Below, piece after piece: positions 8,999-18,829 of a stretch of DNA of 64,000 bases. Source of the stretch: Lindgomyces ingoldianus (lineage: Eukaryota; Ascomycota; Dothideomycetes; Pleosporales; Lindgomycetaceae). Both the position numbers and the translations under genes were made by a program. Position 1 is the stretch's first letter; every line of letters starts with the position of its first letter. The DNA lies in NCBI RefSeq assembly GCF_010093535.1, contig NW_022985213.1:348658-412657 (forward strand). Reading direction: 5' to 3'. Under the pieces are notes generated by a model. That model ran no database searches and was not told where the DNA came from. It was given only the letters and a program-made list of their open reading frames with translations.

Positions 8999-9856
8999 CT
9001 ATGCCAACGCTGCTGTTGTTAAGCCGTAGATGATGCTCTTTAGTTGTACGACCTTCTCTGCTTCAAACGGGATATGTTGGAGTAGCAGCTGTCCAAAATC
9101 CTGGAATTGGTGCTGTCTAGCAATCGCCGCGGCTTCAAAAACTTCAGGGTAGGACCCAGAGAACGCCCAGTCAATCAGCCACGCTTGGCCCAGCGGATCT
9201 ATGACGATGTTCCGAGGCGTAATATCCTGGTGTGTGAACACGAAGCGCTTGAATACGAATGGAGGAGCAGAGTCTGGGATTTGGCGGAAGCGTTTGCAGA
9301 CAGATAGCTTGTGGTTAAACCATTCTTCAATCGCGTCGCAGTTTTTGAAAGGTCCTGCTCCGTAGTCAGAGAACCACATGCCCTGACATGGGCCCCCACC
9401 TACAGGGCCTGCGAAGTCGAGGGGGTGAGATTGTAGCTGGTTTACCATGTTGGCAATTTGAAAGACCACATTTTCGCGTTGATCATGAGTGAGATGGGCC
9501 CACCGGTCAGCCAAGCAGTCGCCGTGAATGTAGTCCATAACAATGTATCCGCGGGTCTGGTAGTATCCACCATTTGGGTCAGCGGTATTGAAACTTCGAT
9601 ACACGGTAGGTAGGCGTATATTAGTTGACTCAGCAACGAGCTTCATATTCTCCGCTTCCGAGGGCAAAACAGATGTGCCACCTTTTAGTACTAGGTTCTG
9701 CGATAATCGAACAACGGCGGTGCCTCCAAGCTTGTGCAGTATCGGTGCCGTCTCCAGCAGTGCAATAAGAGTCTCGTTAGATACAGTGTCTAGATTAATA
9801 TCGTCAAGTGGAAAGTGGGTTGAGGAATCTCTACTGGCCGGCTTTGACGATAACAT
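8999..9856 (-). CDS. APH-family phosphotransferase (kinase-like fold), intact
   Basis: A 285-residue single-exon frame from ATG at 9854-9856 to TAG at 8999-9001. It has the aminoglycoside phosphotransferase/choline-kinase-like fold: a beta strand with the ATP-binding Lys in LVLKGG (about residue 58), Glu in SEAENM (about 68), hinge IVMDYIHG (about 105-112), the catalytic loop HQDITPRN (about 210) and the metal-binding LIDWAFSG (about 228). The segment FAGPVGGGPCQGMWFSDYGAGPF is typical of the fungal lineage-expanded APH proteins, which are mostly of unknown substrate. The length fits these short fungal members. No signal peptide or membrane segment is visible, so it is presumably cytosolic. 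No premature stop or missing catalytic residue is seen, in contrast with everything around it. Expression and substrate cannot be inferred; an antibiotic-resistance role should not be assumed from the family name. Confidence 0.88.
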   Translation of the reverse strand: MLSSKPASRDSSTHFPLDDINLDTVSNETLIALLETAPILHKLGGTAVVRLSQNLVLKGGTSVLPSEAENMKLVAESTNIRLPTVYRSFNTADPNGGYYQTRGYIVMDYIHGDCLADRWAHLTHDQRENVVFQIANMVNQLQSHPLDFAGPVGGGPCQGMWFSDYGAGPFKNCDAIEEWFNHKLSVCKRFRQIPDSAPPFVFKRFVFTHQDITPRNIVIDPLGQAWLIDWAFSGSYPEVFEAAAIARQHQFQDFGQLLLQHIPFEAEKVVQLKSIIYGLTTAALA

Positions 9857-10488
9857 TAGAGTTAATCAACATAGACGGACTTGTGGCTTACATCACTAAC
9901 AGGTGTCCAAAAGTCTGGGATTTTCGTAGTCGCACAGTTTATGTCGTCCATGATGCTCGGTAGTCAGAGTCTGGCGGACAAAGAAGTTGGGATCGAGTTG
10001 GGTCGAATTTAGGGGGTTGTAGTAAGGTTAGTTGAAAATCTGAGCGTGCGCTTAGTTCATAGTCGCGCCGCCCAGACTCGGAACAACAAACTCCGAAAGC
10101 GGCGAGGCAGATCACGACAACGGCGCAATACTCTTGTCGGGTTTCAATTCTAGCTAAAGAAATGAGAGCATCCTGTTGCTAACATTACGCAGTAAGCAGC
10201 TTAGTTTCTACATCTAATTTCCCAGGCCAAGCTAGGGTTAAGTACTAAGGGAATTGTAATCCGTAACGGTACATATGTTACATTTCTTGGCAACGTCCCC
10301 ACCTTTTCAACACAGCTTCAACCGACTGCCTTTGGTAAGAGAAAAGTCAGTCTCACACCCTATTACATGCCTCCCCTTTTCTTTCCCTTTGCTCGTCCCC
10401 ACCTAGTATAGCCCTTTGTTGCAGCGCTGCCCACTTTCCCTCTTAGCCAAATCGCGCTGGTGGTGCTCCAACCCCGGGCAGTCTGTTG
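9857..10488 (-). promoter_or_regulatory. Upstream region of the APH gene
   Basis: About 630 bp of GC-balanced sequence before the minus-strand ATG. It contains pyrimidine-rich stretches when read on either strand (for example 10361-10400), but no convincing TATA box or binding site could be assigned. There are no other genes. It ends near 10488, where repeat-like sequence starts. Confidence 0.35.
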
Positions 10489-11336
10489 TAAATATAGAGG
10501 TAGTGTAAGCATGCAGCTATGTAGGAGCCTTATGAAGTAAAACGTGTATTGTCGTACCTAGGAGCTCAAGAGAGCTCTAGGGTAACTATATTTATCTCAG
10601 CTAGCTCAGCCGGGGTGAGGAGAGAACCGAGGACGCACAAACCACCATGCATTGTCACGGTCGGCATGCTCAAGCTACAAGCAAGAGGTAGTGTAACTCA
10701 ACTAGATTAAACTAAGGAGCAGAGGAGCTGCTCTGCGAGTTTAAATATACATGTGTGCCCCCTGCCAAGGCGCTACTTGTAGCACTAGCGTGCTACTCGT
10801 TGCGCAAGCGAGGGAGCTGATGCCGCAGAGCATGTGAGGCGGTACACGCCGTCACATGCATAATACTACTCTAAATAGAGTATGGCCCGGGGGTTAGCAG
10901 TTTTTAACCCTCCTAAGTAGCGTTTCTATCCTTAGCTGTCTAAGAGGCTTTTGTAATTATCCCTATAAATTAACCTGCTTTAAGAGCTAAATACAATGTT
11001 GTAATTAATAATAGTATAATAAGTTTATTATTAATAGTTGTTAAAATTTAATATAATGTATAGATTTATAGTTAGTTTTAATTAAGCTTATTTTTAATAA
11101 AATCTAAAGAGCTTAAAGGCACTAAAGATCTAAATATATGTAAAAAAAATAACTTATCTATACTCTAATTTCACACGCTACACAGAACCCCTCTCTAAAA
11201 ACATCTGCAACTACTATATTCTATTACGCTAAACCTAGTACGCTGTATATTATTACTGCTATAAAACACTTTTAGTTCTTAAACTATAAAAAATTATGTT
11301 AAGTGTTAATTTTTAGTATAGTAGATAATTTATTAA
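10489..11336. other. Repeat-derived stretch with many short inverted repeats, then RIP-decayed AT-rich DNA
   Basis: 10489-10870 has balanced GC and several short palindromes (for example GTAGCAC-TAGC-GTGCTAC near 10780 and GCAGAG..CTCTGC near 10720), and the word GAGGTAGTGTAA occurs twice about 187 bp apart. It may be an LTR or MITE remnant but has no defined ends. From about 10870 to 11336 it is AT-rich and featureless. No gene is seen. Confidence 0.35.
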
Positions 11337-11939
11337 GTGTTACAGTCTACAGTTGGACCGACGTAACTCCACCCGAAGTGCTCTACAATCTAGCCAGGTT
11401 GGGGCAGAGCTCGTTTACAGACTAATTAGAAGACACGGAGGCAGCGCAGCTGCCTAAGATTATAGAGGAATGCGGTATCTAATAAGCAAGCAGCTAAGCT
11501 TGCTAAGGCAAGCTTCTATAAGTTCTAACAAGCTTACTAAAAGGATAATAGTAAGAGCTTGCAAGAACTTACGCTAACTTGTTCTTAGCACTATTAGACA
11601 AGTATATAGTTTTAGCTTAAACAAACCTTTAGAAGGTGTGTTTAACATTTAGTTTATTTTTTACATAGACTAAGCAGTATTTTAGCTTTCTAATAAGCTG
11701 CAATACTATTTGTATATCTTGTAACATATATACCTCTAATTCTAACTAATAGAACTGTTTAACCTAGCCTTTATACTACTGTTATAGAGACAAACTACAA
11801 TCTAGTCACCCTACCTTACTCTAGTAGCCTATTAGCTATTACGTAGGACTGTACACCCTACTGTTAGCCCCTTGCATTCCGCTCTACCCCTTAGGGATAT
11901 TATTAACCTGCATGCGTTTAGAAAGCAAGGATTGCAATA
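11337..11939 (+). repeat. AL1 5' LTR
   Basis: 603 bp, TGTTACAGTC..AAGGATTGCAATA. The last bases correspond to ATTGTAACA in less mutated copies. It is collinear with the A6 LTRs in the same orientation. Confidence 0.85.
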
Positions 11940-13259
11940 TTAAACACTACACACTCTTAGAAAGTATAACCTCTTAACGCAACTTTAATTCTAACATAGC
12001 CTATACAGCTCTATTAGAATTAACAGAAATTTTAACTATAAATAAAAGAGTTGTAGCTTAGTAAATTAACAGTATCTAGGATAACATTAAAGAACTTTAA
12101 CAAATTAGTAATAAAGTTACTAAACTAGTAACGTACTTCACAGGCGAGTTACTCACACACCTAAGTTGCTTACTTTTACCAAGACCCTACTAAACTACCC
12201 TTCCTATACTAATGCATTCCCTACAACACTACTTAGACGCGCTAAAAGAACATTAGATACAGCTTACGCTTTAAGCTTTTAAACAAGACATAAAACTCTT
12301 AAAGAAATGTGCTGTAGCTATGTGTAAGGTCTTATAAAAGACAATAAATAACTACAGCACTAGATAACCTTTACAAGCTAATTCTACAGCTAAATTATAG
12401 AGGCTAGGTAATAAAAAAGAGCAGGTAATTATTAAGACTATACTTAAGCTATATGCGTAAGAAATTTCCCCTTAGATAGCATTTATAGCTAATATAGCTA
12501 ATTCTTTGCGCGCTAAGTGTAATCTAGGCTATGTTTATATAAACTAGCCTAGTACATTTATAAAGCATTATTTAAAGCTTAAAGTAAAGTTTTAAGTGTA
12601 AGTATAGTTAAGAGATATTTAGCTAATTATAAACTCTATCTTACTAAAGTTGTACATGTTATTATTCTAGATGCTATACTTAGCTTTAATATTCTCTACA
12701 AGGCTAAACCTACTCTAAATTACTCTAGGACTCTTATAAAGGGCTCTCTTATAGTTGTACTTACACTTAAATGTTACTTTAAGCTCTAAATAACACTTTA
12801 CAAATGTACTAGGCTAGTTTATGTAAACATAGCCTAGATTATGCTTAGCGCGCAAAGAATTAGCTATATTAGCTATAAATGCTATCTAAGAGGAAATTCC
12901 TTGCGTATATAGCTTAAGTATAGTCTTAATAATTACCTGCTCCTTTTTATTACCTAGCCTTTATAATTTAGCTGTAGAATTAGCTTGTAAAAGTTGTCTA
13001 GTGCTATAGTTATTTATTATTTTTTATAAGACTTTACACATAGCTACAGCACATTTTTTTAAGAGTTTTATGTCTTGTTTAAAAGCTTAGAGCGTAAGTT
13101 ATATCTAACGTTCTTTTAGCGCGTTTAAGTAGTGTTGTGGGGAATGCATTAGTGTAAGAAGGGTAGTTTAGTTGTCAGATTTGCGCACCTACTGTCAAGA
13201 CAGGAGGAACGCTTGACGAAAGCTGCTACATAGTACGAGCAATAAGCTCGAACAGTATG

Positions 13260-13447
13260 TTGCTGCAAATTGCAGCATTTTGCAGCATGTTGCAGCAAAT
13301 TGCAGCATTTTGCAGCATTTTGCAGCATGTTGCAGTAAATTGCAGCATTTTGCAGCAAGTTGCAGCAGTTTGCAGCAAATTGCAGCAAATTGCAGCATGT
13401 TGCAGCAGTTTGCAGCAAATTGCAGCAAATTGCAGCAAATTGCAGCA
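13260..13447 (+). repeat. 10-bp minisatellite TTGCAGCANN, at least 18 units
   Basis: Eighteen complete units plus 8 bases run up to the gap at 13448. Variation is confined mostly to positions 9 and 10 (TT, TG, AA, AG, GT). Because 10 is not a multiple of 3, all three forward frames stay open, giving false Leu/Gln/Ala/Cys-rich ORFs. Confidence 0.9.
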
Positions 13448-13457
13448 NNNNNNNNNN
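13448..13457. other. Assembly gap (10 N)
   Basis: The gap falls exactly at the end of the minisatellite in C2. Its true length is unknown; collapse of the array during assembly is the likely cause. About 60-120 bp of the C1 sequence (roughly 1570-1690) has no counterpart in C2 and may be lost here. Confidence 0.95.
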
Positions 13458-13576
13458 ATCCAAACCCATCATTCATCTCAGGAAGCCCAGAAACAGTGCT
13501 TCAATCTGACATTAGTAGGGTCTTAGCAAAAGTAAGTAACTTAGGTGTGTGAGCAACTCGCCTGTGAAGTACGTTA

Positions 13577-15840
13577 AACCTCTATAAAGACCTAAAGCGT
13601 GTAAATAAAAAACTTGCCTAACTAGGTGCCCTACTACTAATAATAAATTCCTAAGCAGCTACAGCTGCTGCAGCTGCTAACCCTTAAATCTATGTGCTGC
13701 AGGTAAGCCTAGTAAATCTCTAGAATGCATTAGCTAAGAAAGCAAGCATTAAAGCTAAAAAGACTTTAAGACTAGCCTTTCTAAAGCCTTTTAGAGGATT
13801 ACCTAAGAATCTCTAACCTTTTTTTACTTAATGCTATCTCTATATGCAATACAACAGAGGAGCATTTTAAACTAATAAAAAATAATATTATAGATAAGAT
13901 TACACATAGAGGAACTTCTAGTAATCTAGTTCTAACTACACGTAAATAATTAGATAGATTTTAAAGCAAACAGCATAACACTAAACTTTAAAATAGAAGA
14001 AATCTTTAGTAGCCTTAACACTTTTAAAAAAGCCTTAATTACTCTCTATAAAATTATAGATAAGTAAAAAATTACTGCTAATAAACTTAATGCTTTAAAA
14101 TAAGAAAAAGCAACTGCGCAGCACTACACAGCACACTTTAGAGAATAATTAGCAATCTGTAGATAGATAGATTAGAAAGCCCTCTGCTAAATATTCTATA
14201 ATAGATTATAAAATATAATAAAAGATAAATTTACACATAATAAAAACCTAATAACTTTAAAAACTTTATTACAAAAGCAACACTTTATAATAATAGACAT
14301 AGAAAGCGCAAATAAGAAAAACAGTGTAGAGAAGCTCTTTAGAAACCTAAGTTTGTTCTAAGAAAAAAAAAAGCCTTTTATTATAATAGAAAACTAATAG
14401 ACCTTAGTTACATAAAATATACATGAAGCCTTTTTTTAAAGAAAAGCTAAGCTTCTAGACGTAATAGGCTGCCTTTAACTAAGAAGTAACAGAAATAGCT
14501 AGAGAACAAGGCCTGCCTAAACTATAGAAAAGTACGATATTTTTGCTAAAATTACCTAGACTCTTAGAAAAGAGAGAATAAAAATACTACTGTAATAATA
14601 AAAGCTATTACTATGAAATACAGCCTTATAGATAAGGAAATATTAGAAAAATTAAATAATAGACTTTACTAGTAATATAAAGAAAACTATTCTTAAAAAA
14701 CTATTTTAAAGTGTAGTAAAAAGTAGTTATTATAAACTTTAGCAGCCTTAATTAAGTGTTACAGAACATTGTAATTCTTAAAAAATATAAAAAAAGACTT
14801 AAATCTAAGGATATATTATAAACATTAAGAAAAAAAGAAATAGTTCCTTTTTAATAATAAAACGCCTAGCACCTTAGTGTAAAAGCTTTCTAAAAAGTTC
14901 TAGAACTGCTTATGCTAGAAGTGTAGACAACAACGTAATTACTTTAGAAAGTGTGTAGTATTACTTTACTAAATAAACATTAGCAACAACTATGTAATAT
15001 TTAACATAGTGTAATAAATAGCTAGAGTAAAATACAACATTATAGAAAAAGAAGAATAATAAGAGTTTTTTATAAAAATCTGTAATTAAAAGCTCTATAG
15101 ACTTAGCTAAAGTGCTGCCTTTAAAGTCCTAGAACTTATAAAGAAGTAACTAAGAACTCTGCTTTTAGGGCTAGCAGCTAGCAGGAAAGCTCTTACTCTA
15201 CAGCAGAACTATAGTTAGTGCATGTTCTGCAGAAGCGCCTCTTACAGCACTAACAATTTCTAATAGAGAGAACATCCTGTACAAATAGTACAAACCTAGG
15301 AATATCTACAGTGGACCTAGAAGCAGCCCCTAGACACTCTTTATAGGCTAGATAATTGCCTATACTTTTAGTACTAGTGCACGCGACAGTATTGCACAAA
15401 GCACTAGAACAACAAACACTAGGCTAGATAGTAGCCTACATAGGAAAAACATTACAACAGAAGCTTATAGCAGGGCACTGCCTTAACTTATAAAGTTGTA
15501 AACTGTTATATGTGCTACACTACTTTAGTATATAAATTAAAAAATTAGCTAGATTATAGCAACTAAAGCAATTACAGGTTCTACTACTTTTAGTAAAGAG
15601 CTATATAAAAAGAAGATTATATAATAACCTACTACCTAGTAGAAGATTATAAATGTAAAGTAACTAATTACTATATTAAAGAACACTAACTTTATAAAAA
15701 AAAAAGATAAGTTTAATAACTTATAGAATGTTAACTTATACTTTATAGATAATAAAGAAGAAATATTTTACAATATAAAAGCGCTAGTAGCTGTAAGCTA
15801 AGAAATAAAATAAAGCCTAACTATAACCTTTACATTTAAA
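13577..15840 (+). pseudogene. AL1 gag remnant
   Basis: Collinear with the gag of A6 (54400-56600). Near 14900 a C-x2-C-(9)-C array (CWKCRQQRNYFRKC-like if TAG is Trp) is a probable remnant of the nucleic-acid-binding zinc knuckle; the usual His is Asn here, while A6 has a His one place earlier. Many stops; no function is retained. Confidence 0.55.
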
Positions 15841-16257
15841 GAATAGACTAGGTTAGCTTTTATTAACAGCAGATGCACCTTTATAGTAATATGCGCAGAC
15901 TAGATAGACTAATAGAGCATTCTATTCTAAATTAAAAAAAAACCTATTTAAGGTAACTCTTACTAACGCCTTATTACTAGAGTACAGCAGAAGATAGATT
16001 AACTTAGAAACTTATAAAGAAAGTTTAAAAACACTAAACATAAAAAATTAAAGATCTATAAGTATACTCCTGCTAGAAGACAAGTACAACGCCATTTTAG
16101 AATATAATTAGCTTAAAAAACATAATCTTACTATTAACTAAAAAAAATAACTATTAAAAGCCTTAAAACCTACACACGCATAACTTAGTTAGCATGTTAT
16201 AATAACCTATGCCTAGTCTATAAATATGCTAAGTAGGGTAGCAATTACTACCTAAAG

Positions 16258-16472
16258 TGTGACGGTGCTGCTTGTCAAGCTCCGCTGCTAGTCACATGAT
16301 CTCGCTAAGGGTTAAGCGAGCGCGCTAGCGCCTTGGCGCTGCGCAAGCTTTTCTCTCGCGAAAACCCTTCGCCTCCTTCACTCCCCATCCTAGTTTAGCT
16401 GAAATAGAGCCGACCTACTCTGCCATGCTTCCCTAGCTCCATACGGTAGTAGAGACAGTGCTTGTCATCACA
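16258..16472 (+). repeat. Solo LTR G
   Basis: 215 bp, TGTGACGGTG..GTCATCACA, TSD TAAAG at 16253-16257 and 16473-16477. It is GC-balanced and CpG-rich (GCGAGCGCGCTAGCGCC core), so almost untouched by RIP inside a heavily mutated host element. No other copy was noticed in the window. Confidence 0.85.
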
Positions 16473-17418
16473 TAAAGAAATAGAAACTTTAGAAATTTCC
16501 TTGCTAAGAACCTAAAGCTAGAGTAATTTAGGTAATAAAAAAAAACTAGAAGAAGTATTTTATAAAAAAATAAAAGCTAACTAAGACATTAAGTAGGCTA
16601 GCATTTATATGATATAAGACAAACATAGTACTTCTACAGAATATAAGGACTACAGAGACATGTTTAAAACGCTAGAGAACCTAGAAAAGTTACCTCTACA
16701 TAAGCTATAAGATTACGCTATAAATCTAATAAAAAATCCTAAGTTAAAAACTTATAAACTTTGCTTTTTAACAAAGATATAGAAGAAAGCCTTATAAGAA
16801 TATGTTAACTAAATGTTAGTAAAAGGCTATATTTAGAAAAGCTATAGCCTAGTAGCATTAGCAGTAGTCTTTGTAAAAAAGAAAGAAGAAAAAATTAAAG
16901 TATGTTAGAATTATTAAACTTTAAATAATAATATAATCTAAGACTAGTTTCCTCTTTTAATTATCTAAGATATAATAAACTAACTAACAAGAACCTTATA
17001 CTTTATAAAGTTTAATGTATAAAATAAATTTAATAAAATATAAATAAAAAAAGAAGATAAAGAGCTAACAGCCTTCTAAACTCTATAAAGACTATATAAG
17101 CTATTAGTAATAGTGTTTAGCTTAACTAACACTTCTACAACATTTTAAAGAATTATTAATACTACTTTAAACCTATACCTTAATATCTTTGTATTAGTAT
17201 ACCTAGATAACATTCTTATCTACACAAAGAAAAGCCTAGAAGATTACATATAGAAGGTATAAAAAGTCCTAGACAAGCTAAGAGAATACAGACTCTATCT
17301 CTAGCTATCTAAGTGTAAATTTTATGTTATAAAAACTAAATATTTAAAATTTGTAATTAATAGTAATAAAATTAAAATTAACTTAACTAAGATACAGAAG
17401 GTCTTAGACTAGCCTAAA

Positions 17419-17647
17419 TGTGAAGCTATGTGAGGCACCAGAGACATGAGGAACTGCATTGTATTGTCTTGCTAGAGGAGTCCTATGCAGGAGTCTATAT
17501 ATATGCGAAATAAGTGGGTGAGTCGTGGCAAGAGACTGTGCTGAGATGCATACGACTATGGTGCCGACGCATGATCATCGTGTGACGACACATCCGACTA
17601 TCGTGCGACTATGGTGACGACGCATCCGAGTGTCACCAATGCAAACA
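17419..17647 (+). repeat. Solo LTR H1
   Basis: 229 bp, TGTGAAGCTATG..CAATGCAAACA, TSD CTAAA at 17414-17418 and 17648-17652. It is the reverse complement of H2 (2241-2470). It is little mutated, although the RT sequence on both sides is heavily RIP-decayed. Confidence 0.9.
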
Positions 17648-18139
17648 CTAAACCTACTATAGTTAAAGAAGTTAAAGGATTTCTAGGACTATTAGAATAT
17701 GTTAAACAAATAATTAAGAACTACGTAAAAATTACTCTACCTCTAACTAATGCTACTACTAAAGAAAGAGCAATTATAAAATTTGTCTAGACTCTATAAA
17801 TAAATAAAGCCTTTTAAGAACTAAAGTAGGCTGTAACTATTAAACTAGTGCTATAGATGTATAACTTATAAATAGATATAAAGATCTATACTAACACGTC
17901 TCTAAGAGCAAGCAGCGCGGCCTTTTATTAGAAATAGAAAGATAGAAAATAGCACCTAGTAGTGTATTATTTAGTAAAATTCTTAGAAGCTAAAGCAGAC
18001 TATAGTATACCTAATAAAGAACTAAAAGTAATACTTAATATAACATAAGTTTAGGTAACAGAATTGCATAGAATAGAAAAGCGTTTTAACATTATAACTA
18101 ACTATGTAAATTTAGTTATGTTTTTTACAACAAAGAAAC

Positions 18140-18689
18140 TGTTACAATCTGTAACGGCGCAGGCAAGACAATGGGTCCGAATGCGGTGGGAATCCACTCA
18201 GAGGCATATGGGAGTGCGTGGGGACTCTGAACCTGGGAATGCCATTGACACCTATAGGCCTTGTACAAAAGGATATTAGAAAACTACTGAGCTAGCTACA
18301 GGGGCGAGGTGCGACTAAATACATGAGGGAATAGGGGTAACAGCAGGGGTCGGGGCCAGGTCGAGGTCGGGGCCGATACGAGGGCCTTCCGGAGGTTCCG
18401 GGCGACTCGAGATGGAACGATTCATGAGGATCGTTACACAATCCTTGCTTCGTGGACGCATGCAGGTTAATGTTATCCCTAGGGCAGGGCGGAAGGCGAG
18501 GGGCCGACAGTAGGGTGTACAGTCCTACGTAATAGCTAATAGGCTAATAGAGTAGGGTAGAGTGACTAGATTGTAGTTTATCCCTGTTACAGTAGTATAA
18601 AGGCTAGGTTAAACAGTCCTGTTAGATAGAATTAGAGGTATATATGTTGTAAGATATATAGATAGTATTACAGCTCTTTAGAAAGCTAG
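18140..18689 (-). repeat. A-family LTR fragment, minus strand, split by solo LTR B
   Basis: It begins TGTTACAATC at 18140, then B (18150-18438) with duplicated CAATC, then continues with CTTGCTTCGTGG and the usual LTR order to ..CTCTTTAGAAAGCTA, where C3 begins. The last third of the LTR is missing. It cuts AL1 in RNase H. Its internal region does not follow, so it is either truncated or rearranged. Confidence 0.75.
18150..18438 (+). repeat. Solo LTR B (plus)
   Basis: 289 bp, TGTAACGGCG..AGGATCGTTACA, TSD CAATC at 18145-18149 and 18439-18443. It is GC-rich and little mutated. Against the 329-bp B LTRs it lacks part of the GGGGC(C/T) repeat section. Confidence 0.9.
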
Positions 18690-18829
18690 TGTTAGATTGA
18701 AGCACTGTTTCTAGGCTTCCTAAGATGAATGATAGGTTTTAGATATAATGTATAGGATGATGATCTATTGTGTTGATTTATTAATGTTTCTTTTTCTTTT
18801 TGTCTGCTCTGCTCGTGTTGCTCGGCTTT
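18690..18829 (-). mobile_element. Element C3, truncated
   Basis: It reads TGTTAGATTGAAGCACTG.. and is the reverse complement of the right part of C1 (about 1615-1748), including the CTTCCTRAGATGAATGAT and TTGCTCGGCTTT segments, then stops matching at about 18829. The 10-bp array and other end are absent. It is more RIP-mutated than C1 or C2. Confidence 0.75.

Larger units (their letters stand above)
13173..13511 (+). mobile_element. Element C2, inserted in the right arm of D1
   Basis: TGTCAGATTTGCGC..TTCAATCTGACA, TSD TTAGT at 13168-13172 and 13512-13516. The flanking D1 arm joins seamlessly when C2 is removed (compare 221-230 in D2). It is the same family as C1 but its 10-bp array has grown from 4 to at least 18 units and contains a 10-N gap. 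Confidence 0.9.
12131..13574. mobile_element. Foldback element D1 with about 480-bp inverted arms (split by C2)
   Basis: The left arm (12131 to about 12615) and right arm (about 12743 to 13574, minus the C2 insertion) are long inverted repeats with scattered transitions. The termini ACGTACTTCACAGGCG..CGCCTGTGAAGTACGT are perfect and flanked by TA at 12129-12130 and 13575-13576. A TA target points to the Tc1/mariner group, but arms this long with a roughly 130-bp spacer and no coding capacity suit a non-autonomous foldback/MITE-like element. It sits in the gag of AL1, whose sequence resumes on the other side. D2 (1-289) and D3 (63462-63552) are partial copies. Confidence 0.85.
11337..18139 (+). 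mobile_element. Ty3/gypsy retrotransposon AL1, plus strand, 3'-truncated and RIP-decayed
   Basis: It starts with an A-family LTR (11337-11939), then gag and pol in the order protease, RT and RNase H, matching A6 (53558 onward). It is interrupted by D1 (12131-13574), solo LTR G (16258-16472) and solo LTR H1 (17419-17647). It stops in RNase H at 18139, where a minus-strand A LTR begins, so integrase and the 3' LTR are missing. All frames are closed by TAG, TAA and TGA of RIP type. Confidence 0.85.
15841..18139 (+). pseudogene. AL1 pol remnant (protease, RT, start of RNase H)
   Basis: The protease site reads FINSRCTF near 15860, a mutated DSG(C/A) motif. The RT active site reads VLVYLDNILIY at about 17190-17220, a mutated YLDD typical of Ty3/gypsy. 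The RNase H portion begins near 17830 (IDIKIYTNTSLRAS) and is cut at 18139. G and H1 interrupt it. RIP stops lie in every frame. Confidence 0.8.

Noticed and set aside
9588..9899. 103-codon plus-strand ORF opposite the kinase N-terminus
   Set aside because: Shadow frame of the APH gene, which has the full set of kinase motifs on the minus strand.
13260..13447. Possible CRISPR array
   Set aside because: Units are contiguous 10-bp repeats without spacers, and the sequence is eukaryotic.
13149..13552. Several Leu/Gln/Cys/Ala-rich ORFs on both strands
   Set aside because: They are translations of the 10-bp repeat TTGCAGCANN in all frames and run through the N gap; no gene.
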